DNA of 64,000 bases, from contig NC_090745.1 of the NCBI RefSeq assembly GCF_036898095.1, positions 85,675,717 through 85,739,716 of the forward strand. The letters are read 5' to 3'. Of this stretch, positions 1 to 9,702 are shown piece after piece (position 1 is the stretch's first letter; each line of letters starts with the position of its first letter). The translations under genes and the position numbers were made by a program. The DNA is from Palaemon carinicauda (lineage: Eukaryota > Arthropoda > Malacostraca > Decapoda > Palaemonidae). A model generated the notes under the pieces. That model saw nothing but the letters and a program-made list of their open reading frames with translations. It was not told the DNA's origin and did not search any database.

Positions 1-595
1 TGGCGAGCAGCATGCGCAGGTGAATGATCGCGTGAAAGGGTGCGATGGTGATCAGCATCCGCAGGAGGGCGATCGTTCAGGGTTGTGCGATGAGGAGCAG
101 CATGCGTAAGCGGGCGATCGTGCAGGGTTGTGCGATGGCGAGCAGCATGCGCAGGTGAATGATTGCGTGAAAGGGTGCGATAGTGATCAGCATCCGCAGG
201 AGGGCGATCGTTCAGGGTTGTGCGATGAGGAGCAGCATGCGTAAGCGGGCGATCATGCAGGGTCGTGCGATCAGCATCCGCAGTTGAGGGTTGCGCGATG
301 GCGATCAGCATCCGCAGTTGAGGGTCGCGCGATGGCGATCAGCATCCGCAGTTGAGGGTCGCGCGATGGCGATCAGCATCCGCAGTTGAGGGTCGCGCGA
401 TGGCGATCAGCATCCGCAGTTGAGGGTCGCGCGATGGCGATCAGCATCCGCAGTTGAGGGTCGCGCGATGGCGATCAGCATCCGCAGTTGAGGGTCGCGC
501 GATGGCGATCAGCATCCGCAGTTGAGGGTCGCGCGATGGCGATCAGCATCCGCAGTTGAGGGTCGCGCGATGGCGATCAGCATGCGCAGGTGAGC
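1..595. repeat. GC-rich tandem array with 34-bp units and 135-bp higher-order units
   Basis: From about 270 to 580 a 34-bp unit containing CAGCATCCGCAGTTGAGGG repeats about nine times with almost no variation. From 1 to 270 related 34-bp variants form a higher-order unit of about 135 bp, seen nearly twice. The unit length is not a multiple of three and the minus-strand frames contain stops, so the array is not coding as it stands. It sits at the end of the B1 gag, where other family B copies carry different gag repeats, so it is probably a local expansion of a gag repeat zone. Confidence 0.85.
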
Positions 596-1690
596 TAGTA
601 GCTGGCGAACCATGTTCCTTCAGAAGTGTTGGAGAACGTTGGCGTGCCAGCTGTAACACACGTGGGCGATCCGGAGATCGCTGGCGAGCTGATGATCGCT
701 GACGAGCTGATGATCGCTGACGAGCAGAAAGCTACGCGTGGGAGCCTGCGCAAAGAAGAAGAGTCCTTGACCCCGACCTGAACCGAAGTTCTAGATCGCG
801 AGGGCGAACGTGGGCGCACAGGGCACGTAACAGGAACCGCAGGGAAGATCATCTTGAAAGCGCTGACGAACAGGAGAGCGCTGATGAGCAGAAGGGCGCG
901 CAGGGAAACCCTGACACGCAAGGGAAGAACCCCCGTGGGGGCAACCCTTTGCCCCGAAGGGATCGTTGTCCGCCGGGAGACTGATGTCCGTCGGAAGACC
1001 GCTGTCCGTCGGGCAGACCGTTGTCCGTCGGAAGACGAGATCAGACTGCTGTCCATCTGCACCAAGGCGGATGATCGAGAAAAAGGAGTTGTAGGCTGCA
1101 AACGGAGATCCAAAAGGGCGCCTCAAGCACCCTTATAGGGAGATGAGAGGCCCTTACGACGAGGCGGACGGAGGGCCTTACGGCGAGGGAGGCCAACAGC
1201 AACGGAAGAAACCTCCGAAGAGGAGTCTCTATGAGTGTACTCTCTCGCGAACGAAAGAGAAACACTTCGTGGAAGAGACTGGTCAGCCAGTGACCTAAAA
1301 GGAGCAATCCTCCGAAGAGGAGCTCCTGCAGTTGCCCTGCCCCTTGAGCGAAACTGCAGGTGCGACCGCTCAGCACCAAGAGCAAAGTCGCACGAAAAAA
1401 AGGCAAGAGAAGAACCCCCCAAAAGGGGAAAAACTCAAGCCTGGACAGGAAAAACTTCCCTCGGAAGGAAAGTTATCCGCCAGAGGAGGCAAGCCTCCTG
1501 ACTGTTCTAAAATGAACTGGAGAGCTGTCCGTCGACACGGGAGTACTACCAGTAGAAGGAGACACGCCCCTGACGAAAATACAAGGGGGGAGGCAGCAAC
1601 AGCCGAATCCCCAGGACTCAACCAGACAGCTCACACCGTTGCTATATTACAGAAACGAACTAGATCGGTAACTGTAAAAAAATAAAACAA
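595..1690 (-). pseudogene. Decayed gag of DIRS B1
   Basis: The minus strand has several short overlapping open frames rich in Ser, Pro and Arg. A segment reading ETPLRR followed by basic residues (about 1180-1240) matches the ETPLRR segment of the B2 gag (about 38655-38680) and the same region of B3 (about 41430). No frame stays open for more than about 170 codons, so the gene is broken by frameshifts. The plus strand also has small open frames here, but they are complementary shadows of the GC-rich sequence. Assignment rests on this short match and on the family B leader just upstream (1700-2532). Confidence 0.5.
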
Positions 1691-2289
1691 ATAATATTAG
1701 TACACATTCATTCCCCTGGGAAGGCTCCGAAGGGGAATCCCGAGGGAAAGGAACAAGAATTACACAACAGGCACGTGCCCTCACAACCACTTACACTCGC
1801 GGAAGGAGAGCTGTAACCAAAACAGAATTATAACAATTATAATTATGTAACTATGTAATTATGTAATTTAAAAATGAATGAACACTAAAGAAAGAACGAA
1901 AACCCCGAAAGGAATCGTTCTACAAACTGAAAAACAAAAAACAACTACAATTGGCATTCATAACTAATTGATACAAACGTACGGCGTAGCAACCCCCCAC
2001 ACGGAAAGGAAGCTAGGCTACAAGGGCGTAGTAACACGTAGTAAAAGGGTGAACGACCTCAAGAGAGAGAGAGAGAGAAAGACATAAGTCAAACTCCATC
2101 GTCACCCATAAAATACGCCGTGGTGGCCTAACTGCCGAGGCCTCCACGTAGATATCGTACACTACACACACACATCTGAAAAGGAAACTTACTTATTTCT
2201 ATACTCAAATATATATACAAACATGAAAACATGTTTACATATATATTGAGTAAAAGAAAAGTAAGCGATTAAGTAAAGACAAAAAAGAC

Positions 2290-2532
2290 AATGGCTGCCA
2301 AGCGAGGACCAAGACAGAGACGTCTGTCACAGTCCGAGCCAAAAGTTAAAGTGAGTATTCACCTGTGTGTGAGGGGGAGGAGGGGTAGCTAGCTACCACT
2401 CCCCTACCCCCCCGCTAACTAGCGCGGGGGTAATACACCCTCGTTAAATTCTAATGGCTCGCCATTTCAGCTACGCTAAAAGTATTAACCCTTTGTAAAT
2501 AGCGTGGTTTGTATTTCGGTTACGGAACAAAC
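2290..2532 (-). repeat. Left terminal repeat and leader of DIRS B1
   Basis: The minus strand of this interval matches the left terminal region of B2 (37617-37860) and the inverted right terminal region of B3 (47522-47742). Shared landmarks are TTGTTCCG at the tip, ACAAACCACGCTATTTA, GCTGAAATGGCGAGCCATTA, the GCTAGTTAGCG stretch and the leader CTTGGCAGCCATT. Only one of the two ITRs is inside the window. Confidence 0.75.
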
Positions 2533-2689
2533 TTAGTTTTTGACTGAAGTCATTCGTAATTGGTTATGAAACCATTATGTCATAATGATGTTACAGATCT
2601 CAGCCAATAAACTGTACAGTAATTGGAACTAATTCTGCTTGGGTAAAAATGATATTTTAATTATAAAATAAATTTTTGAATATACTTAC

Positions 2690-2845
2690 CCGGTGAATAT
2701 ATATAGCTGCAACTCTGTTGCTCGACAGACAAAAAAAAACAGTAAAACTCGCCAGCGATTGCTATACAGGTTGCGGGTGTGCCCACCAGCGCCAACTGTC
2801 GGCCAGATACCATACTCGATGTAAACAAAGACTCAATTTCTTCTC
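2690..2845 (-). repeat. Right inverted terminal repeat of A1
   Basis: 156 bp that is the reverse complement of 8975-9130 with only two substitutions and a one-base homopolymer difference. It runs from CCGGTGAATATATA to the TTTCTTCTC tract. Where the left ITR has the palindrome GCGATCGC this copy reads GCGATTGC. Confidence 0.92.
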
Positions 2846-2886
2846 ATCCCACTGCGTCTCTATTGGGGAGGAAGGGAGGGTCATTT

Positions 2887-2982
2887 AATTTATATATTCA
2901 CCGGGTAAGTATATTCAAAAATTTATTTTATAATTAAAATATCATTTTTAAATATTTAACTTAGCCGGTGAATATATATAGC
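2887..2982 (-). repeat. Internal complementary region (ICR) of A1
   Basis: Two outward tips are joined here. One half (about 2887-2947) is the inverse of the outer right end at 2645-2705. The other half (about 2943-2982) matches, inverted, the outer left end at 9112-9150. They meet at a short T run. This is the expected DIRS ICR, thought to template completion and circularisation of the cDNA. Confidence 0.9.
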
Positions 2983-3385
2983 TGATTCACACCCAGGGTG
3001 GTGGGTAGAGACCAGATAAATATGTTTACATCGTTTAAGCTAAGAGTTTTTATTTCATTTTGGAAGTTATCAATATAACGAAAACAAAATAAATAGGTAC
3101 CTGGTAAGGAAGTCGACTTAGACGATTACTCTGCCTTGTAAGTACGTCTTCCTTACGGAGCCTCGCGATCCTCTTAGGATGCTGACAGACCCCTAGGAGC
3201 TGAAGTATCAAGGGCTGCAACCCATACAACAGGACCTCATCAAACCCCTAATCTGGGCGCTCTCAAGAAATGACTTTGACCACCCGCCAAATCAACCAGG
3301 ATGCGAAAGGCTTCTTAGCCTTCCGGACAACCCATAAAAAACAACATTAAAAACATTTCAAGAGACAGATTAAAAGGATATGGAA
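2983..3385 (-). other. 3' untranslated part of A1
   Basis: Between the recombinase stop and the ICR there is about 400 bp without an open frame. It aligns with the equivalent spacer in A2 (36424-36832) and A3 (53121-53525): the same CCGGAAGGCTAAGAAGCC block and the GGATCGCGAGGC block occur in all three. Its conservation suggests it is a structural part of the element rather than host DNA. Confidence 0.8.
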
Positions 3386-6034
3386 TTAGGGAATTGTAGT
3401 GGTTGAGCCCTCACCCACTACTGCACTCGCTGCTACGAATGGTCCCAGTGTGTAGCAGTTCTCGTAAAGAGACTGGACATCTTTCAAGTAAAATGACGCG
3501 AACACTGACTTGCTTCTCCAATAGGTTGCGTCCATTATACTTCGCAGAGATCTATTTTGCTTAAAGGCCACGGAAGTTGCTACAGCTCTAACTTCGTGCG
3601 TCTTAACCTTAAGCAAAGCTCGGTCTTCCTCACTAAGATGTGAATGAGCTTCTCGTATTAACAATCTGATAAAGTATGACAAAGCATTCTTTGACATAGG
3701 CAAGGATGGTTTCTTAACTGAACACCACAAAGCTTCAGATTGGCCTCGTAAAGGTTTAGTACGCTTTAAATAGAACTTAAGAGCTCTAACAGGGCATAAG
3801 ACTCTTTCTAGTTCATTGCCTACGATCTCCGATAAGCTGGGAATATCGAAAGATTTAGGCCAAGGCCGAGAAGGTAGCTCATTTTTGGCTAGAAAACCAA
3901 GTTGCAGCGAACAAGTAGCTTTTTCCGACGAAAATCCGATGTTCTTGCTGAAGGCATGAATCTCACTGACTCTTTTAGCCGAGGCTAAGCATACCAGGAA
4001 AAGAGTCTTAAGAGTGAGATCTTTTAGGGAGGCTGACTGTAAAGGCTCAAACCTGTCTGACATGAGGAATCTTAGTACCACGTCTAAATTCCACCCAGGC
4101 GTAGCCAAACGACGCTCCTTAGTGGTCTCAAAAGACTTAAGGAGGTCTTGCAGATCTTTATTGTTGGAAAGATCTAAGCCTCTATGCCGGAAGACCGATG
4201 CCAACATGCTTCTGTAGCCCTTGATAGTGGGAGCTGAAAGGGATCGTCCTTTTCTCAGGTATAAGAGAAAATCAGCTATCTGGGCTACAGAGGTACTGGT
4301 CGAGGATACAGAAACTGACTTGCACCAGTCTCGGAAGACTTCCCACTTCGATTGGTAGACTCTAATGGTAGACGCTCTCTTGGCTCTAGCAATCGCACTG
4401 GCTGCCTCCTTCGAAAAGCCTCTAGCTCTCGAGAGTCTTTCGATAGTCTGAAGGCAGTCAGACGAAGAGCGTGGAGGCTTTGGTGTACCTTCTTTACGTG
4501 CGGCTGACGTAGAAGGTCTACTCTTAGAGGCAGACTTCAGGGAACGTCTACTAACCATCGAAGTACCTCGGTGAACCATTCTCTCGCGGGCCAGAGGGGA
4601 GCAACTAACGTCAACCTTGTCCCTTCGTGAGAGCCGAACTTCTGCAGTACCTTGTTGACAATCTTGAACGGTGGGAATGCGTAGAGATCCAGATGTGACC
4701 AATCTAGGAGGAAGGCATCTATATGTATTGCTGCTGGGTCCGGGACTGGCGAGCAATAGATTGGAAGCCTCTTGGTCAGCGAGGTTGCAAAGAGATCTAT
4801 GGTTGGTTGACCCCAAGTGGCCCAAAGTCTCTTGCACACATCCTTGTGGAGGGTCCATTCTGTTGGAATTACTTGCCCTTTCCGACTGAGACAATCTGCT
4901 ATGACGTTCAAGTCGCCCTGGATGAACCTCGTTACTAGGGAGATGTCTCGATCTTTTGACCAGATGAGCAGGTCCCTTGCGATCTCGTACAACGTCAGTG
5001 AGTGGGTACCTCCTTGTTTGGAGATGTACGCCAAGGCCGTGGTGTTGTCCGAGTTTACTTCCACCACTTTGCCTCGAAGGAGATACTCGAAGCTTTTCAA
5101 GGCCAGATGAACTGCCAACAGCTCCTTGCAGTTGATATGCATGCTCCTCTGACTCGTGTTCCACAGACCTGAGCATTCCCGACCGTCCAGCGTCGCGCCC
5201 CAGCCCAAGTCCGATGCGTCCGAGAAGAGAACGTGGTTGGGTAACTGAACAGCCAGGGGAAGACCCTCTCTTAGGTTGATATTGTCCTTCCACCAAGTCA
5301 GACAAGACTTTATCTTTCCGGAAATCGGGATCGAGACCGCCTCTAGCGTCTTGTCCTTTTTCCAGTGGAAAGCCAGATGGAATTGAAGAGGACGGAGGTG
5401 TAGTCTTCCTAGTGATACAAATTGCTCCAGGGATGACAGCGTCCCTACCAGACTCATCCACAGCCTGACTGAGCAGCGTTCTTTCTTCAGCATCTTCTGG
5501 ATGGAAAACAGGGCTTGATCTATTCTGGGGGCCGACGGAAAAGCCCGAAAAGCTTGACTGTGAATCTCCATCCCTAAATACAGAATAGTTTGGGATGGGA
5601 CCAGCTGCGACTTTTCCAAATTGACTAGGAGTCCCAATTCCTTGGTCAGATCTAGCGTCCACTTGAGATCCTTCAGACAGCGACGACTGGAAGAGGCTCT
5701 GAGAAGCCAGTCGTCCAAATAAAGGGAGGCTCGGATGTCCGATAAGTGGAGGAATTTGGCCACATTCCTCATCAGCCTCGTAAATACGAGAGGAGCTGTG
5801 CTTAGGCCAAAGCACAGGGCCCGAAACTGGTAGACCACATCTTCGAAGACGAATCTCAGAAAAGGTTGGGAGTCTGAGTGAATGGGGATGTGGAAGTAGG
5901 CGTCCCTTAGGTCTAGCGAGACCATCCAGTCTTCCTTTCTGACCGCTGCTAAGACTGACTTTGTGGTCTCCATGGAAAACTTCGTCTTTGTGACAAAGAC
6001 ATTCAGAGCACTGACGTCTAGCACCGGTCTCCAC
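3386..6034 (-). CDS. DIRS A1 tyrosine recombinase (YR) frame, 882 codons
   Basis: The C-terminal third (about residue 510 onward) is a tyrosine recombinase: a SAM-like core-binding part (SKWEVFRDWCKS, LSAPTIKGYRSML) followed by a catalytic part with the first Arg in SAKRVSEIHAF, the H-x-x-R box in THEVRAVATS and the nucleophile Tyr in FASFYLKD. These enzymes cut and rejoin DNA through a 3'-phosphotyrosine and, in DIRS elements, are believed to integrate a circular cDNA. The N-terminal ~500 residues are the same DNA as RT/RNase H read in another frame and resemble no domain I know. The frame is 882 codons in both A1 and A2. The true start is unclear; translation may begin internally or by frameshift. 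No stop breaks the catalytic region, so it could be active. Confidence 0.85.
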   Translation of the reverse strand: METGARRQCSECLCHKDEVFHGDHKVSLSSGQKGRLDGLARPKGRLLPHPHSLRLPTFSEIRLRRCGLPVSGPVLWPKHSSSRIYEADEECGQIPPLIGHPSLPLFGRLASQSLFQSSLSEGSQVDARSDQGIGTPSQFGKVAAGPIPNYSVFRDGDSQSSFSGFSVGPQNRSSPVFHPEDAEERTLLSQAVDESGRDAVIPGAICITRKTTPPSSSIPSGFPLEKGQDARGGLDPDFRKDKVLSDLVEGQYQPKRGSSPGCSVTQPRSLLGRIGLGLGRDAGRSGMLRSVEHESEEHAYQLQGAVGSSSGLEKLRVSPSRQSGGSKLGQHHGLGVHLQTRRYPLTDVVRDRKGPAHLVKRSRHLPSNEVHPGRLERHSRLSQSERASNSNRMDPPQGCVQETLGHLGSTNHRSLCNLADQEASNLLLASPGPSSNTYRCLPPRLVTSGSLRIPTVQDCQQGTAEVRLSRRDKVDVSCSPLARERMVHRGTSMVSRRSLKSASKSRPSTSAARKEGTPKPPRSSSDCLQTIERLSRARGFSKEAASAIARAKRASTIRVYQSKWEVFRDWCKSVSVSSTSTSVAQIADFLLYLRKGRSLSAPTIKGYRSMLASVFRHRGLDLSNNKDLQDLLKSFETTKERRLATPGWNLDVVLRFLMSDRFEPLQSASLKDLTLKTLFLVCLASAKRVSEIHAFSKNIGFSSEKATCSLQLGFLAKNELPSRPWPKSFDIPSLSEIVGNELERVLCPVRALKFYLKRTKPLRGQSEALWCSVKKPSLPMSKNALSYFIRLLIREAHSHLSEEDRALLKVKTHEVRAVATSVAFKQNRSLRSIMDATYWRSKSVFASFYLKDVQSLYENCYTLGPFVAASAVVGEGSTTTIP

Positions 6035-6432
6035 CCTCCTGTCTTCTTTGATACTAGGAAGAGACGGTTGTAAAACCCCGGTGATTGAAGGTCCGAGACT
6101 TTGACCACCGCTCCCTTCTCTAGCAAAAGAGACACTTCCAGTTTCAGGGCTTGTCTCTTTTCTACCTCTCTGTACCTGGGAGAGAGATCGATGGGGGACG
6201 TCACTAGAGGGGGTTTGCGTACAAAAGGGATCTTGTACCCCTCTCTGAGTAACTTCACAGATTGTTGATCTGCGCCTCTCTTCTCCCAGGCTTGCCAGAA
6301 GTTCTTGAGTCTGGCTCCTACTGCTGTCTGAAGTTGCGGGCAGTCAGACTCTGCCCTTAGAGGACTTGGATCCTTTCCTCTTCCCTCGCTTCCCTTCGGC
6401 ACGAGCACCTCCTCTGCTGGAGGCTCTGCCAC
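4537..6432 (-). CDS. DIRS A1 reverse transcriptase/RNase H
   Basis: The protein has an RT palm with VSLDLRDAYFHIPIH, CFGLSTAPLVFTRLM and the catalytic box YLDDW, followed by an RNase H domain with LFSDASDLGWG, CKELLAVHLAL and VNSDNTTALAYI. This order is standard for DIRS pol. It makes element cDNA from RNA and removes the template strand. The frame overlaps the 3' end of gag by about 90 bp and the YR frame by about 1.5 kb. Compared with A2, A3 and A4 it ends early: a TGA stands in VDVP-stop where A2 has AGA, removing a C-terminal tail of about 90 residues. The tail lies after RNase H, so catalysis may be unaffected. Confidence 0.88.
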   Translation of the reverse strand: MAEPPAEEVLVPKGSEGRGKDPSPLRAESDCPQLQTAVGARLKNFWQAWEKRGADQQSVKLLREGYKIPFVRKPPLVTSPIDLSPRYREVEKRQALKLEVSLLLEKGAVVKVSDLQSPGFYNRLFLVSKKTGGWRPVLDVSALNVFVTKTKFSMETTKSVLAAVRKEDWMVSLDLRDAYFHIPIHSDSQPFLRFVFEDVVYQFRALCFGLSTAPLVFTRLMRNVAKFLHLSDIRASLYLDDWLLRASSSRRCLKDLKWTLDLTKELGLLVNLEKSQLVPSQTILYLGMEIHSQAFRAFPSAPRIDQALFSIQKMLKKERCSVRLWMSLVGTLSSLEQFVSLGRLHLRPLQFHLAFHWKKDKTLEAVSIPISGKIKSCLTWWKDNINLREGLPLAVQLPNHVLFSDASDLGWGATLDGRECSGLWNTSQRSMHINCKELLAVHLALKSFEYLLRGKVVEVNSDNTTALAYISKQGGTHSLTLYEIARDLLIWSKDRDISLVTRFIQGDLNVIADCLSRKGQVIPTEWTLHKDVCKRLWATWGQPTIDLFATSLTKRLPIYCSPVPDPAAIHIDAFLLDWSHLDLYAFPPFKIVNKVLQKFGSHEGTRLTLVAPLWPAREWFTEVLRWLVDVP

Positions 6433-8770
6433 GAAAGGGCGGAATAAAGCGAGACGCTGGAGTGTCTAACCTCGGTCTAGCAGACAATGTAGGCAAAGGG
6501 GGAGCTTTGCGAGTCGAGGACGCAACTAGATCGTGGGTGTCCTTCTGAACTAAGGATAGGGCAATTTCCTTTACCAAGACTTCAGGAAACAGGCACTTGG
6601 AAAGGGGAGCAAAGAGTAGCTCGGATCTTTGGCATGGCGTCACTCCAGCAGACAGGAAAGAACATAGAGACTCTCGCTTCTTCAGGACTCCGGACGTGAA
6701 TGAGGCGGCTAGTTCGTTGGACCCATCACGGACGGCCTTGTCCATGCAGGACATAATGAGCAAGGAAACGTCCTTATCTGCAGAAGAGATCTTCCTGCTC
6801 AGGGCTCCTAGGCACCAGTCTAGGAAGTTAAAGACTTCGAAAGCCCTAAAAATCCCTTTAAGAAGGTGGTCCAGGTCCGATGGTGACCAACAAATCTTCG
6901 AGCGTCTCATGGCAAGGCGGCGGGGAGAGTCTACAAGACTTGAGAAGTCGCCCTGGGCAGAGGCAGGAACTCCCAAGCCGAGAACTTCTCCCGTGGCATA
7001 CCAGACGCTCGATCTAGACGAGAGTTTAGATGGGGGAAAAGCAAATGCTGTCTTTCCTAAACTCTTCTTAGTCTCTAACCAGTCTCCCAATAGCCGCAAA
7101 GCTCTCTTGGATGAACAAGAGAGAACGAGTCTAGTAAAGGCAGGTGTGGTAGCAGGCACGCCTAACACAAACTCTGACGGCGGCGAACGAGGAGCCACAG
7201 AAACAAAGTGGTCAGGGAACAATTCCTTAAAAACAGCCATGACTTTTCTAAAGTCCAATGATGGTTGAGTTGCCTTAGGTTCGTCCAGTTCTGAAGGTTG
7301 ATCCCCTTGCGGTTCAGCAACGTCCTCATCTGATAGTTCCTCATCCGAAAACTGATGAGGAAACGGCAACGGAGTGGGCAACGTTTGGCTCGCTGAGTCC
7401 GGTCGCACTGGTGCATGCGTGACGGATCCGGACGCAACGTCATGGAACTGCTGCACAGTCTGTGAACTGTCAACAACCATGGGTGCGCGAGGACGCACAG
7501 CGTCCACCCGAGACTGTTTAGACCATCTGGGTTGTGCAGTCAACACCATACCGGGTTGCGGAGGTTGACGCACTGCGTCAAAACAAGACACCTCTTATGG
7601 TTATTGAACGTCCTGAACCTCAACAACCACCTCCGTGCGTTGCCTAACGTCAACGTGCGGCTGGCAAACCACACTGGGTCGCATCGGTGGGGGTACAACC
7701 TCAACTGGTAGACGCGAGAAAGTAACCTCAGCGTCAACAGGACGCACAACAGACCGCTTGGATGGTTGTTGGCCAGAAGGTTCAGCAGCAACCTTCTCCG
7801 CATTGAAGTCCTCCATCAAGGATGCAAGCTTGGACTGCATGTCCTGTAGCAATACCCATTTAGGGTCTACGGCAGCAGGTGCGGCAACAGACGGGGTGAG
7901 GGACTGAGGCGGTACCGCTTTGCCTCTCTTAGGCGGCGAGCAGTCATCAGATGACGGCAACGAGTCCGAACTGATCCAGTGGCTACAACCGGGACGTTGG
8001 ACTTGTCCTGAAGGGACCGACTTACGCTTTAAAGGTCGTGAGACCTTGGTCCAAAGTTTCTTACGAGAAACACCTTCGGACGACGAGGTAAAAACGGGCT
8101 CTCTCGTCTTACGTTGGTAAGGGCGATCTTGGGGAGATACGCCTGATACCATAGAGGGAACGTCTGTTCGCTGATCAAAGCCTCTCGAACCCATGCGTCG
8201 TACGACATTGCTTCTCCCCTGGGCTTGGGAGCTTGCAAGAGGTCCCGGACTAGGAGGACGACAGGCACGAACAGACGAACCCTCAAGCGCAACACTGTTC
8301 ACAACACTTTGAGAAACACTAGGCACTTTATCACTTCCCGTGGCACTTTGGCACTTTAGTTCCTTAACATCCGCCATGAGTTGATTGCGGTCACTTGCAA
8401 GGGACTCAACTCTCTCCCCCAAGGCATGGATAGCACGCATCATGTCAGCCATCGATGGTTCCTGAGTGCTAGGAACAACCACTACAGGGGAAGGATTAGG
8501 TTGAGGGGCATGAGGAGAGGAAAAATCTACCGACCTAGAAGAACTTCTCCTTACCCTATCTCTCTCTAGTCTGCGTGTATACTTCTCAAATTCGATAAAA
8601 TCGAATTCCGAAAGGCCCACGCATTCCTCACACCGATCTTCCAATTGACAGGTTTTACCCCGACAATTGGAACAAACAGTGTGAGGGTCGAGAGAAGCCT
8701 TTGGAAGACGCCTATGACAGTCCCTAGCATTGCATTTTCTAAACTTGGGAACTTGTGAAAGGTCAGCCAT
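6344..8770 (-). pseudogene. DIRS A1 gag with two premature stops
   Basis: The start MADLSQVPKFRKC aligns with the A2 gag start MADPSQVPKYRKC; an in-frame Met nine codons upstream (8797) is less likely because A2 lacks it. The N-terminus has the cysteine cluster C-x2-C-x4-C-x5-C-x2-C. A conserved core follows (SSVWYATGEVLGLGVPASAQ, then FNFLDWCLGALSRK), and the C-terminus is Arg/Gly-rich (FRGRASSRGGAR), typical of nucleic-acid binding. Two TAA stops near 7592-7603, two codons apart, interrupt the frame where A2 and A3 have sense codons. The frame is otherwise intact over about 2.4 kb. Gag would package the element RNA. Confidence 0.85.
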
Positions 8771-8974
8771 TTTGAATTGGTCAAGGGAAAATTCCAAAAA
8801 ACGATCTAAGTCATCAACAATGAATCCGATACAAAAAAAGAGTTCAAGGATTTATTTGAAGAAAAACCCTGTACTGCGAAAGCTCATAACCAAAATAAAG
8901 TACTTCACCAAATATGATGGGAAAAACTCCAGGTTTCAACAGCGAGTAAAGTACGTCTTGTCGACACGTCGACA

Positions 8975-9130
8975 GAGAAGAAATTGAGTCTTTGTTTACA
9001 TCGAGTGTGGTATCTGGCCGACAGTTGGCGCTGGTGGGCACACCCGCAACCTGTATAGCGATCGCTGGCGAGTTTTACTGTTTTTTTTTTGTCTGTCGAG
9101 CAACAGAGTTGCAGCTATATATATTCACCG
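8975..9130 (-). repeat. Left inverted terminal repeat of A1
   Basis: 156 bp complementary to 2690-2845. It includes the palindrome GCGATCGC at about 9059 and ends outward at CACCGG, followed by a 20-bp outer tip (to about 9150) that reappears in the ICR. Confidence 0.92.
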
Positions 9131-9150
9131 GCTAAGTTAAATATTTAAAA

Positions 9151-9702
9151 AAGTGAGTTAAAGGGCTCGTTTAACGTAAACATTGCCATAGAGGAAACGT
9201 CTCTCCCAACTTAGAAAAATTTTTAGGTAAAATCATATAAACCTCATTTAATTCCACCTTCTTCAATCTAATATAAAAATTATACTTTTTATTTAGCCTT
9301 TCACATGCTCTTTTAATATAGGTGATTATTTTCTATTAATGTTGAGTGCGCCATGATTCTGAAGTTTCTAATAAGATACCCCATACTTTGTGCAACTTTT
9401 CAAGGATTAATTAGGCATCCTAAAGAATGATGTATGAAGAAAAGGTTAGTTTTACCATTATTTATCGATTCGCCAGTAAATGTTCCCCACCCAAAACACC
9501 TGGTTCCCACTGGATAGCCCCCATTACTGTAGGATATATTAGGGTATATCTTATTAACTATTTATTTGCAAGGGAAATAAAGGTCATTTTCAAATAAAAC
9601 CCGCGTTTTTCAATAAATATTCCACAATTTTCTATTAGTAAAGTTTGCCCTGTGTTTGACTAAAATAGTACCTTATTTACTGTAGGAAAAGCTGGTTTTT
9701 CA
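9151..9702. other. No gene seen; AT-rich spacer
   Basis: The sequence is AT-rich with stops in all frames. I see no splice-bounded exon, repeat or conserved motif. Confidence 0.6.

Larger units (their letters stand above)
1..2532 (-). mobile_element. DIRS family B copy B1, left part (truncated by window edge)
   Basis: Read on the minus strand, this starts at about 2532 with a terminus beginning TTGTTCCG, then the family B leader (GTAATAC, GAAATGGCGAGCC, a C-rich GCTAGTTAGCGGG stretch), then a Ser/Pro/Arg-rich gag-like region, and runs off the window start in a GC-rich tandem array. The same terminus and leader are seen in B2 (37617) and B3 (40420), which places it in family B. No RT, RNase H or recombinase is present inside the window; they would lie to the left. 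The gag frame is broken, so this is a decayed copy. A1 begins only about 110 bp away, at 2645. Confidence 0.75.
2645..9150 (-). mobile_element. DIRS family A copy A1, full length
   Basis: This 6.5-kb element is complete from terminus to terminus on the minus strand. It has a left ITR (8975-9130), gag (8770-6344), RT/RNase H (6432-4537), tyrosine recombinase (to 3386), an internal complementary region (2887-2982) and a right ITR (2690-2845). The order and the ICR are diagnostic of DIRS retrotransposons, which insert through a tyrosine recombinase and make no integrase-type target duplication. Only gag and the extreme C-terminus of RT/RNase H carry premature stops. Its termini contain GGTGAATATATA, as in A4, whereas A2 and A3 carry GGTGATCATAT, so two terminus subtypes exist. 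The two ITRs differ at only two or three sites. Confidence 0.93.

Noticed and set aside
270..595. Regular 34-bp direct repeats resembling a CRISPR array
   Set aside because: The units are contiguous with no unique spacers, and the context is a eukaryotic retrotransposon gag, so it is a tandem satellite.
6597..7268. 223-codon plus-strand open frame
   Set aside because: It is antisense to the conserved core of the A1 gag, and the same core is open on the sense strand in A2.
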